A stretch of DNA of 64,000 nucleotides from SVFI01 sp964519385. GTDB taxonomy: Bacteria > Bacillota > Clostridia > Lachnospirales > Lachnospiraceae. The notes beneath the pieces were generated by a model. It saw nothing but the letters and a program-made list of their open reading frames with translations. It searched no databases and was not told the origin of the DNA. Numbering within the stretch: the first letter of the stretch is position 1; each line of letters begins with the position of its first letter. Shown piece by piece: positions 7,790 to 15,577 of the stretch. The stretch covers positions 1-64,000 of the forward strand of contig CAZFLR010000010.1 in assembly GCA_964519385.1 (NCBI GenBank), in the 5' to 3' direction. The position numbers and the translations under genes were made by a program.

Positions 7790-7837
7790 CAGTAATGATT
7801 ACTGTTATTATAATAACATATTTTTTTCTTTTGTCAA
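7790..7837 (-). promoter_or_regulatory. perR-rbr promoter with PerR/Fur-type operator
   Basis: On the minus strand TTGACA (7837-7832) is followed by TATAAT (7812-7807) at 19 bp spacing, or by TATTAT at 16 bp. Immediately downstream lies the perfect 7-1-7 palindrome CAGTAAT-G-ATTACTG (7790-7804), covering the expected start site. The 7-1-7 geometry is that of Fur/PerR boxes, so the gene is probably autoregulated. Confidence 0.75.
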
Positions 7838-7956
7838 CAGGTTTATCTAAAAAAAATCTAAAAACCATAATATTACTAAAAACTTGATAGACGGCTGGAT
7901 TTTTCAAGGCTATAATTATGATAAACAGAGAGAAAAATACATATCGGAGGCTATAT

Positions 7957-9096
7957 ATGGAGAAAAAAAAGAAGGAGATGACATTGCGGAGCAAGCTTAT
8001 CCTGGCATGTGGAGCCATGATATTAGTTCCGCTGCTTCTGACCTTGTTTTCATTTTTGGGCATTCGTTTTTATTTAATGCAGACAAACGGTGCAGAGGCA
8101 GATATTATTACAATTGCCCAAAAAATCAGTAAAACATTCTTTTTTGACATGGCAATTGCAATTGCACTTATCATGTTCTTTACCGTTTACTTTTTCCGCG
8201 GACTGATTCAGAAATGGTTTGTGGTTCCAATCGGACAGGTGAATGAAGCGATGAAGCATATTGCAGAGGGCGACCTCGATTATCAGATGAAGGTAAGTTA
8301 TTCGGGAGAAATCGGAGAGCTTTTTAAAAATTATGAGGATATGCGTCTCAGATTAAAGGAAAGTGTCGAAGAAGGCAACGATAATGAACGCCGGAGCAAG
8401 GAACTCATCAGTAATATATCTCATGATTTAAAGACACCGATTACTTCTATTAAAGGATATGTGGAAGGAATTATGGACGGTGTGGCGGATACGCCGGAGA
8501 AAATGGATAAATATATCCGCACTATTTATAATAAATCAAATGAGCTTGACCGTCTGATTAATGAGCTGACATTTTATTCGGGAATTGACAGCAACCGTAT
8601 TCCGTACCATTTTCACCGCATGAATGTCAATGAATTTTTCCAGGACTGTGTGGAGGAGGTCGGGCTGGATCTGGAATCCCGTAATATCAATTTTGATTTT
8701 TCCAATTTTGTCGCGCATGACACACAGATTATTGCCGACCCGGAGCAGCTCAGGAAGGTGATTAGTAATATTGTAGGAAACAGTGTAAAATATCTGGATA
8801 AGGAGCCGGGACGTATTGACATCCGTATTCTGGATGAGATTGATTCTATCCGTGTTGAGATTGAGGACAATGGAAAGGGAATCAGTCAAAGAGACCTCGG
8901 GCATGTTTTTGAGAGGTTTTATCGGACGGATTCTTCGCGAAATTCAACGAAGGGCGGAAACGGTATCGGTCTTTCTATAGTAAAGAAAATTATAGAAGAT
9001 CACGGCGGATACATATGGGCAACGAGCAAAGAGGGCGAAGGAACCTGTATGCATTTTGTAATCCGGAAATACAGAGAGGTGGAAAATAATGAGTAA
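7957..9096 (+). CDS. Sensor histidine kinase (two-component)
   Basis: A 379-aa protein with two membrane helices (about 13-36 and 55-80) and only a short extracellular stretch between them, so it may sense within the membrane. A HAMP domain follows (about 82-135), then HisKA with the phosphorylated His in SNISHDLKTPITS (about residue 166), then HATPase_c with NGKGISQRDLG and the GGNGIGLSIVKK G-box. The start ATG 7957 has CGGAGG 6 nt upstream and is preferred to the ATG at 7918, which lacks a ribosome site. It overlaps the response regulator by 8 nt. The signal is unknown. Confidence 0.9.
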   Translation: MEKKKKEMTLRSKLILACGAMILVPLLLTLFSFLGIRFYLMQTNGAEADIITIAQKISKTFFFDMAIAIALIMFFTVYFFRGLIQKWFVVPIGQVNEAMKHIAEGDLDYQMKVSYSGEIGELFKNYEDMRLRLKESVEEGNDNERRSKELISNISHDLKTPITSIKGYVEGIMDGVADTPEKMDKYIRTIYNKSNELDRLINELTFYSGIDSNRIPYHFHRMNVNEFFQDCVEEVGLDLESRNINFDFSNFVAHDTQIIADPEQLRKVISNIVGNSVKYLDKEPGRIDIRILDEIDSIRVEIEDNGKGISQRDLGHVFERFYRTDSSRNSTKGGNGIGLSIVKKIIEDHGGYIWATSKEGEGTCMHFVIRKYREVENNE

Positions 9097-9778
9097 AATA
9101 TTAATTATTGAAGATGAAGTGGCAATTGCGGAGCTTCAAAAGGATTATCTGGAGATTAACGATTTTGAAGTGATGATTGAAAACGATGGAGAAAAAGGTC
9201 TGGAGTCGGCATTAAATCAGGATTTTGACCTGGTAATTCTTGACCTGATGCTTCCGGGAATGGACGGATATGAGATTTGTAAAAACATCCGCGGCAAAAA
9301 GGATATTCCGATTATTATCGTGTCGGCGAAAAAGGATGACATTGACAAGGTGCGCGGACTGGGACTTGGAGCGGATGATTATATGACGAAGCCGTTTAGT
9401 CCGAGTGAGCTCGTGGCAAGGGTAAAAGCCCATCTGGCAAGATATGAGCGTCTGGTGAATTTTAACCAGAAGCCAAATGATATCGTCGAGGTGCGCGGAA
9501 TCAAAATTGACAAAACGGCCCGTCGTGTCTATATTAACGGTGAAGAAAAAATATTTACGACAAAGGAATTCGATCTTCTGACATTTCTTGCAGAGAATCC
9601 GAACCGTGTATTTTCTAAGGATGAGCTGTTCCGGGAGATTTGGGATATGGAATCCATCGGAGAAATTGCAACCGTGACGGTCCATATCAAGAAAATCCGC
9701 GAAAAAATTGAGGATGATACTTCTAATCCGCAGTATATAGAGACAATTTGGGGTGTCGGCTACAGGTTTAAGCTATAA
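9089..9778 (+). CDS. OmpR/PhoB-family response regulator
   Basis: A 229-aa protein. A receiver domain (about 1-118) has the acidic pocket EDE at 8-10, the phospho-acceptor Asp in LVILDLMLPGMDGYE (about 52) and the conserved Lys in MTKPFSP (about 102). A winged-helix DNA-binding domain follows (about 130-229, with TTKEFDLLTFL and TVTVHIKKIREKI). It overlaps the sensor kinase by 8 nt, so translation is coupled. Targets are not evident. Confidence 0.93.
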   Translation: MSKILIIEDEVAIAELQKDYLEINDFEVMIENDGEKGLESALNQDFDLVILDLMLPGMDGYEICKNIRGKKDIPIIIVSAKKDDIDKVRGLGLGADDYMTKPFSPSELVARVKAHLARYERLVNFNQKPNDIVEVRGIKIDKTARRVYINGEEKIFTTKEFDLLTFLAENPNRVFSKDELFREIWDMESIGEIATVTVHIKKIREKIEDDTSNPQYIETIWGVGYRFKL

Positions 9779-9804
9779 AAATCAGATGAGGAAATCATAT
9801 ATTT

Positions 9805-10515
9805 ATGAAAACAGAGATTCTATACGAGGATAATGAGATACTTGTAATATATAAGCCGGAGGGGCTGGCTGCACAGTCGGCAAGGGTGACACAGCCGGAT
9901 GTGGAAAGTGAGCTGCGCGCATATTTAAAGGGACGTTCTGTATTTATTGTGCACCGGCTTGACCAGCCTGTGGAAGGGCTGATGGTGATAGCAAAGACCA
10001 AGTCCTCTGCTGCCTCGCTGAGCGGACAGATACGGGACGGAAGCTTGAAAAAAACATATTTTGCAGTCGTTGCAAAGGATGAAGGAGCAGCAAAGGATAT
10101 TCCGAAGGAGTGGACGGAGGTTACCGATTATATGGTAAAGGATGCCAGGACGGCGAAGGCTGAAATTTCGGACGGGGATACCGGTGCCGGTGAAAAAGCT
10201 GTAAAAGCAACCTTGTTTTACCGGAGGATAGGGGAAGCGAAGGGCGATACGGCACTTATAGAAATTCATCTGATTACGGGCCGTTTCCATCAGATTCGCG
10301 CGCAGATGGCACATCAGGGAATGCCTCTCTTGGGTGACGCGAAGTACGGAAGTGAAAAATCAAGGGAAGTGACCGGAGAGCTTGCCCGGCAGATTCCGCT
10401 TGGCAGTGCTGCGCTTTGTGCTTACAAGCTTGAGTTTTTGCATCCAAAGACAAAAAAAGAGATGCATTTTGAAATCAAACCTCATAAGCCAGTTTTTAAC
10501 AGCTATGAAATATAG
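9805..10515 (+). CDS. RluA-family pseudouridine synthase
   Basis: A 236-aa single-domain enzyme without an S4 domain. The catalytic motif HRLDQPVEGLMV (about residues 51-62) keeps the essential Asp. Downstream elements include LKKTYFAVV and the conserved GRFHQIRAQMAHQGMPLLGD block. It would isomerise uridine in rRNA or tRNA, but the exact site cannot be predicted. It ends just upstream of a terminator and follows the two-component genes by 26 nt. Confidence 0.88.
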   Translation: MKTEILYEDNEILVIYKPEGLAAQSARVTQPDVESELRAYLKGRSVFIVHRLDQPVEGLMVIAKTKSSAASLSGQIRDGSLKKTYFAVVAKDEGAAKDIPKEWTEVTDYMVKDARTAKAEISDGDTGAGEKAVKATLFYRRIGEAKGDTALIEIHLITGRFHQIRAQMAHQGMPLLGDAKYGSEKSREVTGELARQIPLGSAALCAYKLEFLHPKTKKEMHFEIKPHKPVFNSYEI

Positions 10516-10516
10516 T

Positions 10517-10561
10517 AAAAATACCTATACTAATCCCAAAAGGATCAGGTAGGTATTTTTT
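10517..10561 (+). terminator. Terminator abutting the next start codon
   Basis: AAAAATACCTA (10517-10527) pairs with TAGGTATTTTT (10550-10560), with a small inner ATCC/GGAT helix. The ATG of the AI-2E-type gene is at 10562, directly after the U-tract. The only ribosome-binding sequence for it (AGGTAGG, 10547-10553) lies in or beside the 3' arm, so hairpin formation and translation initiation exclude each other. Confidence 0.75.
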
Positions 10562-11605
10562 ATGTGTGATGTATTTAAGAGGAACCGGGAAAAATGGATA
10601 TTTACAGGCGTTGCAATCGGACTTTTTCTGGTATTCCGTTTTGTGATACCGCTTGTATATCCGTTTTTACTCGGTGCAATGATTGCAGCCGCTCTTTCCC
10701 GGGGGGTCTCTTTTTTGCATCAGAAGCTTCATATGGGGAGGGGTATTTGTGCTGCGATTCTTCTCACGGTTGTGATTTTTCTGATTGTTCTTATTTTGGG
10801 ATGGTTCGGTTACGGAATCGCCGACAAAGGATATGAGATTTTTTGCAATTATGAAGAATATATGCAGATGGCAGAGCAAAAAGCGGATGTGTGCTGTCAC
10901 TGGATTGAAAACAAGCTGCATCTGCAGAGCGGGTTTTTGATGGAAGAGATGCGCGCAGGCGTAACACGGATGTCCGCCGGCTGGCAGGAAACCTTGATGC
11001 CGGATATTTTTGAGGGCTCTGTCGGCGGAATGAAAAAATTATTTTCTGCAGGCGCGTTTTTGCTCTTTACATTTCTCTCTGCCGTTTTTATTGCGAAGGA
11101 ATGGGATGAGTATGGGAAGAAGCTGTTTTGCGGATGCAAAGGTTACGCGGAGAAAATACTGGATTATTTAAAAATATTTTTGGGAGCCCAGTTGAAAATT
11201 ATCGGGGTTATCGCGCTTATATGTCTGGCCGGATTCTGGATTTCCGGAACGGAGGGCGCACCTGGACTTGCAATTTTAACGGCTCTTATGGATGTATTGC
11301 CGTTTATCGGAACCGGTATAGTGATTGTCCCGATACTACTCTGGAAGCTGGTAAGTGCGGAGTATTACCATGCATTTGTATTGCTTGCAACGTATATTTG
11401 TTGTATGATTGCAAGGGAATATCTTGAGCCCAGATTTATTAGTGCAAAGACGGGAATATCGCCTGTTCTGACCCTTCTTGGTATATATGCGGGAACGAAA
11501 ATTATGGGTATTGCAGGGATATTTTTAGGACCTCTTTACTTGCTTTTGCTCCACATTTTTTATGAAGAAACGATAAAGGGAGAGGCGTTTGCTACGGAGG
11601 AATGA
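10562..11605 (+). CDS. AI-2E family (YtvI/PerM-type) membrane protein
   Basis: A 347-aa protein with hydrophobic helices near the N-terminus (about 12-75), an amphipathic helical region (about 80-150) and a C-terminal block of four to five helices (about 160-340). The family signature is seen in LMDVLPFIGTGIVIVPI and the final GIAGIFLGPLYLLLLHI. Members include autoinducer-2 exporter TqsA, Na+/H+ antiporters and the Bacillus sporulation protein YtvI. Substrate cannot be assigned. It is followed after 3 nt by a lipoprotein gene, whose ribosome site lies inside its last codons. Confidence 0.85.
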   Translation: MCDVFKRNREKWIFTGVAIGLFLVFRFVIPLVYPFLLGAMIAAALSRGVSFLHQKLHMGRGICAAILLTVVIFLIVLILGWFGYGIADKGYEIFCNYEEYMQMAEQKADVCCHWIENKLHLQSGFLMEEMRAGVTRMSAGWQETLMPDIFEGSVGGMKKLFSAGAFLLFTFLSAVFIAKEWDEYGKKLFCGCKGYAEKILDYLKIFLGAQLKIIGVIALICLAGFWISGTEGAPGLAILTALMDVLPFIGTGIVIVPILLWKLVSAEYYHAFVLLATYICCMIAREYLEPRFISAKTGISPVLTLLGIYAGTKIMGIAGIFLGPLYLLLLHIFYEETIKGEAFATEE

Positions 11606-11608
11606 GAT

Positions 11609-13747
11609 ATGAAAAGAAAGATATTATTGATATTGGCTGTGTTTTTTACAATGCTTCTTACAGCCTGCGGCGAAAAAGAGAGCGAAGAGCCGGATTTAAG
11701 AGAGCTTGTGTATCATACGGAGGAGCTTTCCTGTATGGACCGGATAAAAGGGGAGATTACGAATTATACCGTCCGCGGGGACAAGATATATTTTTGTTCG
11801 TCAGAATGGAGAGATCCTTCGGATGAGAGCCGGATGGAGACGCAGCAATATTTTTATATGTGTAATACAGACGGCTCACAGCTTCTGGAAATTCCTTACA
11901 AATTTTCATATAGTGAGGATGAATGGTTATATTCCATGATTGCTTCGCCTAAGGGAGAACTTTGTCTGATTTACTCCCGATACAGTGATGAGTCGATGGA
12001 AAATACATATATACTGCGTGTGTTGAACACAGACGGGGATTTGCTCGGAGAGACGGATTTAACGGATGTTGTTAAGGCAGGGGATATTTATGCCACAGAT
12101 GTGAAGATGGACAAAAACGGACATTTATACCTGTATAGCGACCGTGCACTCTGCGTGGCTGACACGAAAGGAAATCTGCTCGGACAGCTTGAGGCGGAGG
12201 AGAGGATAGAAAATCTCGTTGAAACAAGGGATGGAGATATTCTGGCAGGCTTTGATCTGAGTCAGGGATATACGCTTAAAAAAATCGATGCCGATGATGG
12301 GATGTCATGGGGCAAGACCTATGTTACGCAGCTCCCGTATCACAGTATTTCCTGTTTCTGCCCGGGGGGTGAGTATGATTTTTATTATAACACGGAAGAT
12401 GCCCTGTATGCTTACTGTCTGGAAAGTGGAGCCGGGAAAGAGGTTGTGAACTGGATGACAAGTAATGTAAATTCCCGGCTGCTTGGGGATGTGAAGGTAC
12501 TTGACCGGGATAAAATTCTGGGTATCTACAGGGAAGAGGATGATGGCGAAGAAGGTGATGCGGAGACATATGGTTTATATCTGTTTGAAAAAGCGGATCC
12601 AAAGGATGTTCCCGTAAAAGAAAGGGTTGTATATGCTTCGCTGTATCCGGACGAGGGTGTGAAGGCACAGGCAATCCGCTTTAACCGCAGTCAGGATAAG
12701 TATCTGGTAGAAGTTAAGAATTATTCCAACAGCGAAGACCCGGTTGCTGCTCTGCATGAGGACCTGATGTCAGGTCAGGCCGGTGATATTCTGGATTTGT
12801 CGTTTATCTCTGCCGAAAAATATATTAAAAAAGGTTTTTTTGTTGATTTGTATAAATTTATGGAAAAAGACTCCGATATGGAAAAAGAGGATTTTTCCCG
12901 GAATATTCTGTCTGTCATGGAGACGGACAGTTGTCTGTACCACATCGCGCCCGCCTATGGGGTGAATGTGATTGCATCAAGAGCTTCGGACGTTGCTCCT
13001 GGCAAAGCCTTTGCTTCGTATGCAGAGCTGGAAAAAGCGGAGAAGGATGGTGTCAAGGCGTTTGCTCAGGAGACAAAAGCATCTACGCTTTCACGCGAAC
13101 TGGAGATGAATTATGACAGATATGTAGACTGGAATACGGGAACTGCACAGTTTGAAAGCAGTGAGTTTATAGACGCACTAAGATATGCCAATACCTATCC
13201 GGCTGTCGGAGAGACTGACCTGGGCGAGGAGACGGATGCGTCTTTGGAGGAGCCTCTGTGTATACCGGTTTACAGCATGACAATGGAGGATATAGGGCGT
13301 TGCGTCGAAATATTCGGCAAGGAGGCTGCGTTTGGAGGTTATGTATCCGAGGAGTTTCCGGGAGGTGCCATGAGCCCGGACAGAGATCTTGTGATAACGG
13401 AATTTTCTGCCTGTAAAGACGGTGCATGGGAATTTTTAAAAACATTTCTTACAAGAGAATATTTTTATGAAACCTATGGAGAGGAAAAAACGTCGGTACC
13501 TGTTCGCAGGGACGCAATGGAGGATATGATAAGACGTTACACGGAAGAAGATACGGTGACGGAAAAGCAGACGGAGCTTTTTGAGGAAGTCATTGCCGGT
13601 ATTGACCACAGGTATATGTATGACAGCGATATAGATGCGATTGTGCTGGAGGAAGCGGATCCGTACTTTAACGGGCAGATTCCGGCGGAGGAAGCGGCGT
13701 ATGAAATCCAGACAAGGGTTACGGAATATATGAAAAAATACGAATAG
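11609..13747 (+). CDS. Lipoprotein with propeller-like N-domain and solute-binding-like C-domain
   Basis: A 712-aa protein with a lipoprotein signal ending in LLTAC (Cys about 20). Residues about 50-330 show repeated short beta-strand patterns ending in hydrophobic pairs, like blades of a beta-propeller (inference). Residues about 340-705 resemble an ABC extracellular solute-binding protein: VVYASLYPDEGVKAQAIRFN, GQAGDILDL, FVDLYKFME and a late EFLKTFLTREY helix. No permease or ATPase genes lie nearby, so it may be an orphan binding protein or have a structural role. GGAGG precedes the ATG. Confidence 0.8.
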   Translation: MKRKILLILAVFFTMLLTACGEKESEEPDLRELVYHTEELSCMDRIKGEITNYTVRGDKIYFCSSEWRDPSDESRMETQQYFYMCNTDGSQLLEIPYKFSYSEDEWLYSMIASPKGELCLIYSRYSDESMENTYILRVLNTDGDLLGETDLTDVVKAGDIYATDVKMDKNGHLYLYSDRALCVADTKGNLLGQLEAEERIENLVETRDGDILAGFDLSQGYTLKKIDADDGMSWGKTYVTQLPYHSISCFCPGGEYDFYYNTEDALYAYCLESGAGKEVVNWMTSNVNSRLLGDVKVLDRDKILGIYREEDDGEEGDAETYGLYLFEKADPKDVPVKERVVYASLYPDEGVKAQAIRFNRSQDKYLVEVKNYSNSEDPVAALHEDLMSGQAGDILDLSFISAEKYIKKGFFVDLYKFMEKDSDMEKEDFSRNILSVMETDSCLYHIAPAYGVNVIASRASDVAPGKAFASYAELEKAEKDGVKAFAQETKASTLSRELEMNYDRYVDWNTGTAQFESSEFIDALRYANTYPAVGETDLGEETDASLEEPLCIPVYSMTMEDIGRCVEIFGKEAAFGGYVSEEFPGGAMSPDRDLVITEFSACKDGAWEFLKTFLTREYFYETYGEEKTSVPVRRDAMEDMIRRYTEEDTVTEKQTELFEEVIAGIDHRYMYDSDIDAIVLEEADPYFNGQIPAEEAAYEIQTRVTEYMKKYE

Positions 13748-13757
13748 GAGGAAAAAG

Positions 13758-14246
13758 ATGAGTTTTCAATCAGTGAATGAACTTGAGCAGTTTAGTTTTC
13801 AGGATGCACAGATAAAAAAGTTTCAGGTTTCGGAGGGACTTATTTCCCTGGAACTGGAGGCGGTCATTGTAAAGGCACGCAATTCACAGAATTCAAATTT
13901 TACGGACAGCTATGCAGGGACGCTTTCCATGCGGCTTGTGGGAGGAAACATACAAAAGGCTGTCAAGGAAGGGTATAAATATTACGATGCCAATGATGTT
14001 CTCGTGGAGGAGGTTCCGGATGAGCCGTTGTCAGAGAAGGAAATTACGGCACTTGTAAACGGCAGTAAAGATTATTATTTATTTGATGTGGTAAAGGTGG
14101 AGGATGAGCAGAACACCACGGGACATTTCCTGTATCTCTTTGGTCTGGATGCGGATGAGGAAACCTCCTACTGGCTTCAGATTGAATTTGACAAGTCGAT
14201 TCTTGAATGGGAACGATATATGAACAGGGTACAGACGAATGGATAA
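13758..14246 (+). CDS. Uncharacterised protein of the lipoprotein operon
   Basis: A 162-aa soluble acidic protein without signal peptide or membrane segment. It appears to alternate beta-strands and short helices: FQDAQIKKFQVSEGLISLEL near the start, SYWLQIEFDKSILEWERYM near the end. I do not recognise a family. It starts 10 nt after the lipoprotein with an AGGAGG site and overlaps the next gene by 8 nt, so it belongs to the same operon. Confidence 0.75.
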   Translation: MSFQSVNELEQFSFQDAQIKKFQVSEGLISLELEAVIVKARNSQNSNFTDSYAGTLSMRLVGGNIQKAVKEGYKYYDANDVLVEEVPDEPLSEKEITALVNGSKDYYLFDVVKVEDEQNTTGHFLYLFGLDADEETSYWLQIEFDKSILEWERYMNRVQTNG

Positions 14247-14946
14247 GGAGACAAAAAAAGGTGTTATTATCCTGCTTTCCATATTTATTTCGCTTATGCT
14301 CATTCTTGGTACGGAAGCGTGGCTGAGGAACACAAACAAGTTTGTCTATCAGGAAAGCTTGGATGAGGTTGCTCTCCGTGTGGACGAAAGGGAAATTCTC
14401 CTGAGAGAGCTGAGTTACTATGTATATGTGGTTGAGACTGAAATTGATAAGCAGGCAAGAATTTATAATCCGGAGGATCCTCTCGATTACTGGAATACCT
14501 ATTTTAATTCCGGCGTAAAAGGCGGCTATATTTCTGAGATGGCGAAGGATGCTGTTCTGGGAAGCTGTGTCTGTGACCTGATTTATGAAGCCATGGCGAA
14601 GGAGCAGGGATATCAACTGACGGAAGAAGAAAAAAAAGAGGCATCACAGGAAGCGGAGGAATTGTTTGACGCGTTGACCGAGGAACAGAAACAGACGACA
14701 GGACTTTCGTTGGAAATCCTACAGGAAACAGAGGAACGAAAAGCACTTGTTTTAAAATTTGCATCCGAATATTTTGAGGATGTGGATTTTACGGGATATT
14801 CCGGATATAGAGAAGATTTAGTATCATACGCGGGCGATTATTATAAGGAACAGATACTGTCACAGCACAGCGTGTGGTATAACAAAGCGATTACCAACGA
14901 GATGGATGTGGGAAGGGTGACAACGGGTTATATTGCCCGGTATTGA
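14239..14946 (+). CDS. SurA_N-like membrane-anchored protein
   Basis: A 235-aa protein with an N-terminal membrane anchor (about residues 8-26) and a large extracytoplasmic helical domain resembling the N-terminal chaperone part of SurA/PrsA-type proteins: VDEREILLRELSYYVY, a helix pair, then LTEEEKKEASQEAEELFDAL. No parvulin (PPIase) domain is present, so any role would be chaperone-like, not isomerase. As the last gene of the unit it could assist folding of the upstream lipoprotein (inference). Confidence 0.7.
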   Translation: MDKETKKGVIILLSIFISLMLILGTEAWLRNTNKFVYQESLDEVALRVDEREILLRELSYYVYVVETEIDKQARIYNPEDPLDYWNTYFNSGVKGGYISEMAKDAVLGSCVCDLIYEAMAKEQGYQLTEEEKKEASQEAEELFDALTEEQKQTTGLSLEILQETEERKALVLKFASEYFEDVDFTGYSGYREDLVSYAGDYYKEQILSQHSVWYNKAITNEMDVGRVTTGYIARY

Positions 14947-14950
14947 TTTC

Positions 14951-14959
14951 TTTGTCGAA
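14951..14959 (+). promoter_or_regulatory. Spo0A-box-like site
   Basis: TTTGTCGAA matches the Spo0A box consensus TTTGTCRAA exactly. TATAAA at 14978-14983 lies 20 bp after the embedded TTGTCG, similar to the long spacers of Spo0A-activated promoters. It precedes a structured leader and the 119-aa gene at 15164. A single 9-mer can occur by chance. Confidence 0.4.
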
Positions 14960-15034
14960 AATCGGAGAAAAAATCTTTATAAAATTTCAAAAAAACACTA
15001 TACAATTTCATAAAAATAGGATATACTAATATCA

Positions 15035-15115
15035 GTCTCAAGGGCTTGCTCTTGAGACCCCCTCATAATCCGATAGCCAATCCCCTCGGCTATCGGATTT
15101 CCCCTTTTATAGGGG
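15035..15115 (+). ncRNA. Three-hairpin structured leader (candidate cis-acting RNA)
   Basis: Three hairpins stand in series in an 80-nt stretch. Their arms are GTCTCAAG/CTTGAGAC (15035-15058), AATCCGATAGCC/GGCTATCGGATT (15067-15099) and CCCCT/AGGGG (15101-15115). The 12-bp middle stem is perfect but followed by TCCCCTTTTA, not by a clean U-tract, so it is a poor terminator. TATACT at 15022-15027 could be a -10 box, in which case the hairpins would begin at the 5' end of the mRNA. I recognise no riboswitch class. The RNA may instead be the 3' end of the preceding operon. Confidence 0.45.
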
Positions 15116-15163
15116 TTTATGTTTGGTACAGAGTAATGAAAAAGGGTCGCGGAGGTGTCAAAT

Positions 15164-15523
15164 ATGGATTTTTTAAACAAAATAGGAACGAAAGCCGGAG
15201 AAACATTTCAGACAATCAAGGATAGTGACGCTACGAAAAAGGCGAAGAGCTATGCAGGAATCCCGGGGCTGTCCCTTCAGGTGGGCAAGCAGGAGGGTCT
15301 GGTGAAAAAGGCTTATGAAGAAATCGGAAAAGCTTATTATAAAGCAAATAAGAACAATCCCGACTGCGAATATGCAGACCAGATGAAGATTATCAGGGAA
15401 GCACTCGATAAGATTGCGGAACTGAAGGATGAGATTGAGGCTAAGAAAAATTATGACCCGTCGGAGGTGGATGTTGAGATCATCCATCCGGAGGAAACAT
15501 CAGTGGTTGTGACCGAGGAATAA
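15164..15523 (+). CDS. Small helical protein of unknown function
   Basis: A 119-aa acidic protein, mostly helical (residues about 40-100), with neither signal peptide nor membrane segment. A short conserved-looking block near 25-40 reads AGIPGLSLQVGKQEGLVKKA. The start is ATG 15164 behind GCGGAGG. An upstream GTG overlaps that ribosome site. No family recognised. It is a monocistronic unit between the three-hairpin leader and a strong terminator. Confidence 0.75.
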   Translation: MDFLNKIGTKAGETFQTIKDSDATKKAKSYAGIPGLSLQVGKQEGLVKKAYEEIGKAYYKANKNNPDCEYADQMKIIREALDKIAELKDEIEAKKNYDPSEVDVEIIHPEETSVVVTEE

Positions 15524-15540
15524 GAATAGAGAAGTAAAAA

Positions 15541-15567
15541 ATGCCGGAGCGTATGCTCCGGCATTTT
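15541..15567. terminator. Bidirectional intrinsic terminator
   Basis: ATGCCGGAGC-GTAT-GCTCCGGCAT, followed by TTT and preceded by AAAAA. It ends the 119-aa gene on the plus strand and the dnaD-dnaI-prs operon on the minus strand. Confidence 0.9.
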
Positions 15568-15577
15568 GTGTTAACTC

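Noticed and set aside
7918..7956. Longer N-terminus for the sensor kinase
   Set aside because: The ATG at 7918 has no ribosome site, whereas ATG 7957 has CGGAGG at ideal spacing and gives a normal N-terminal membrane helix.
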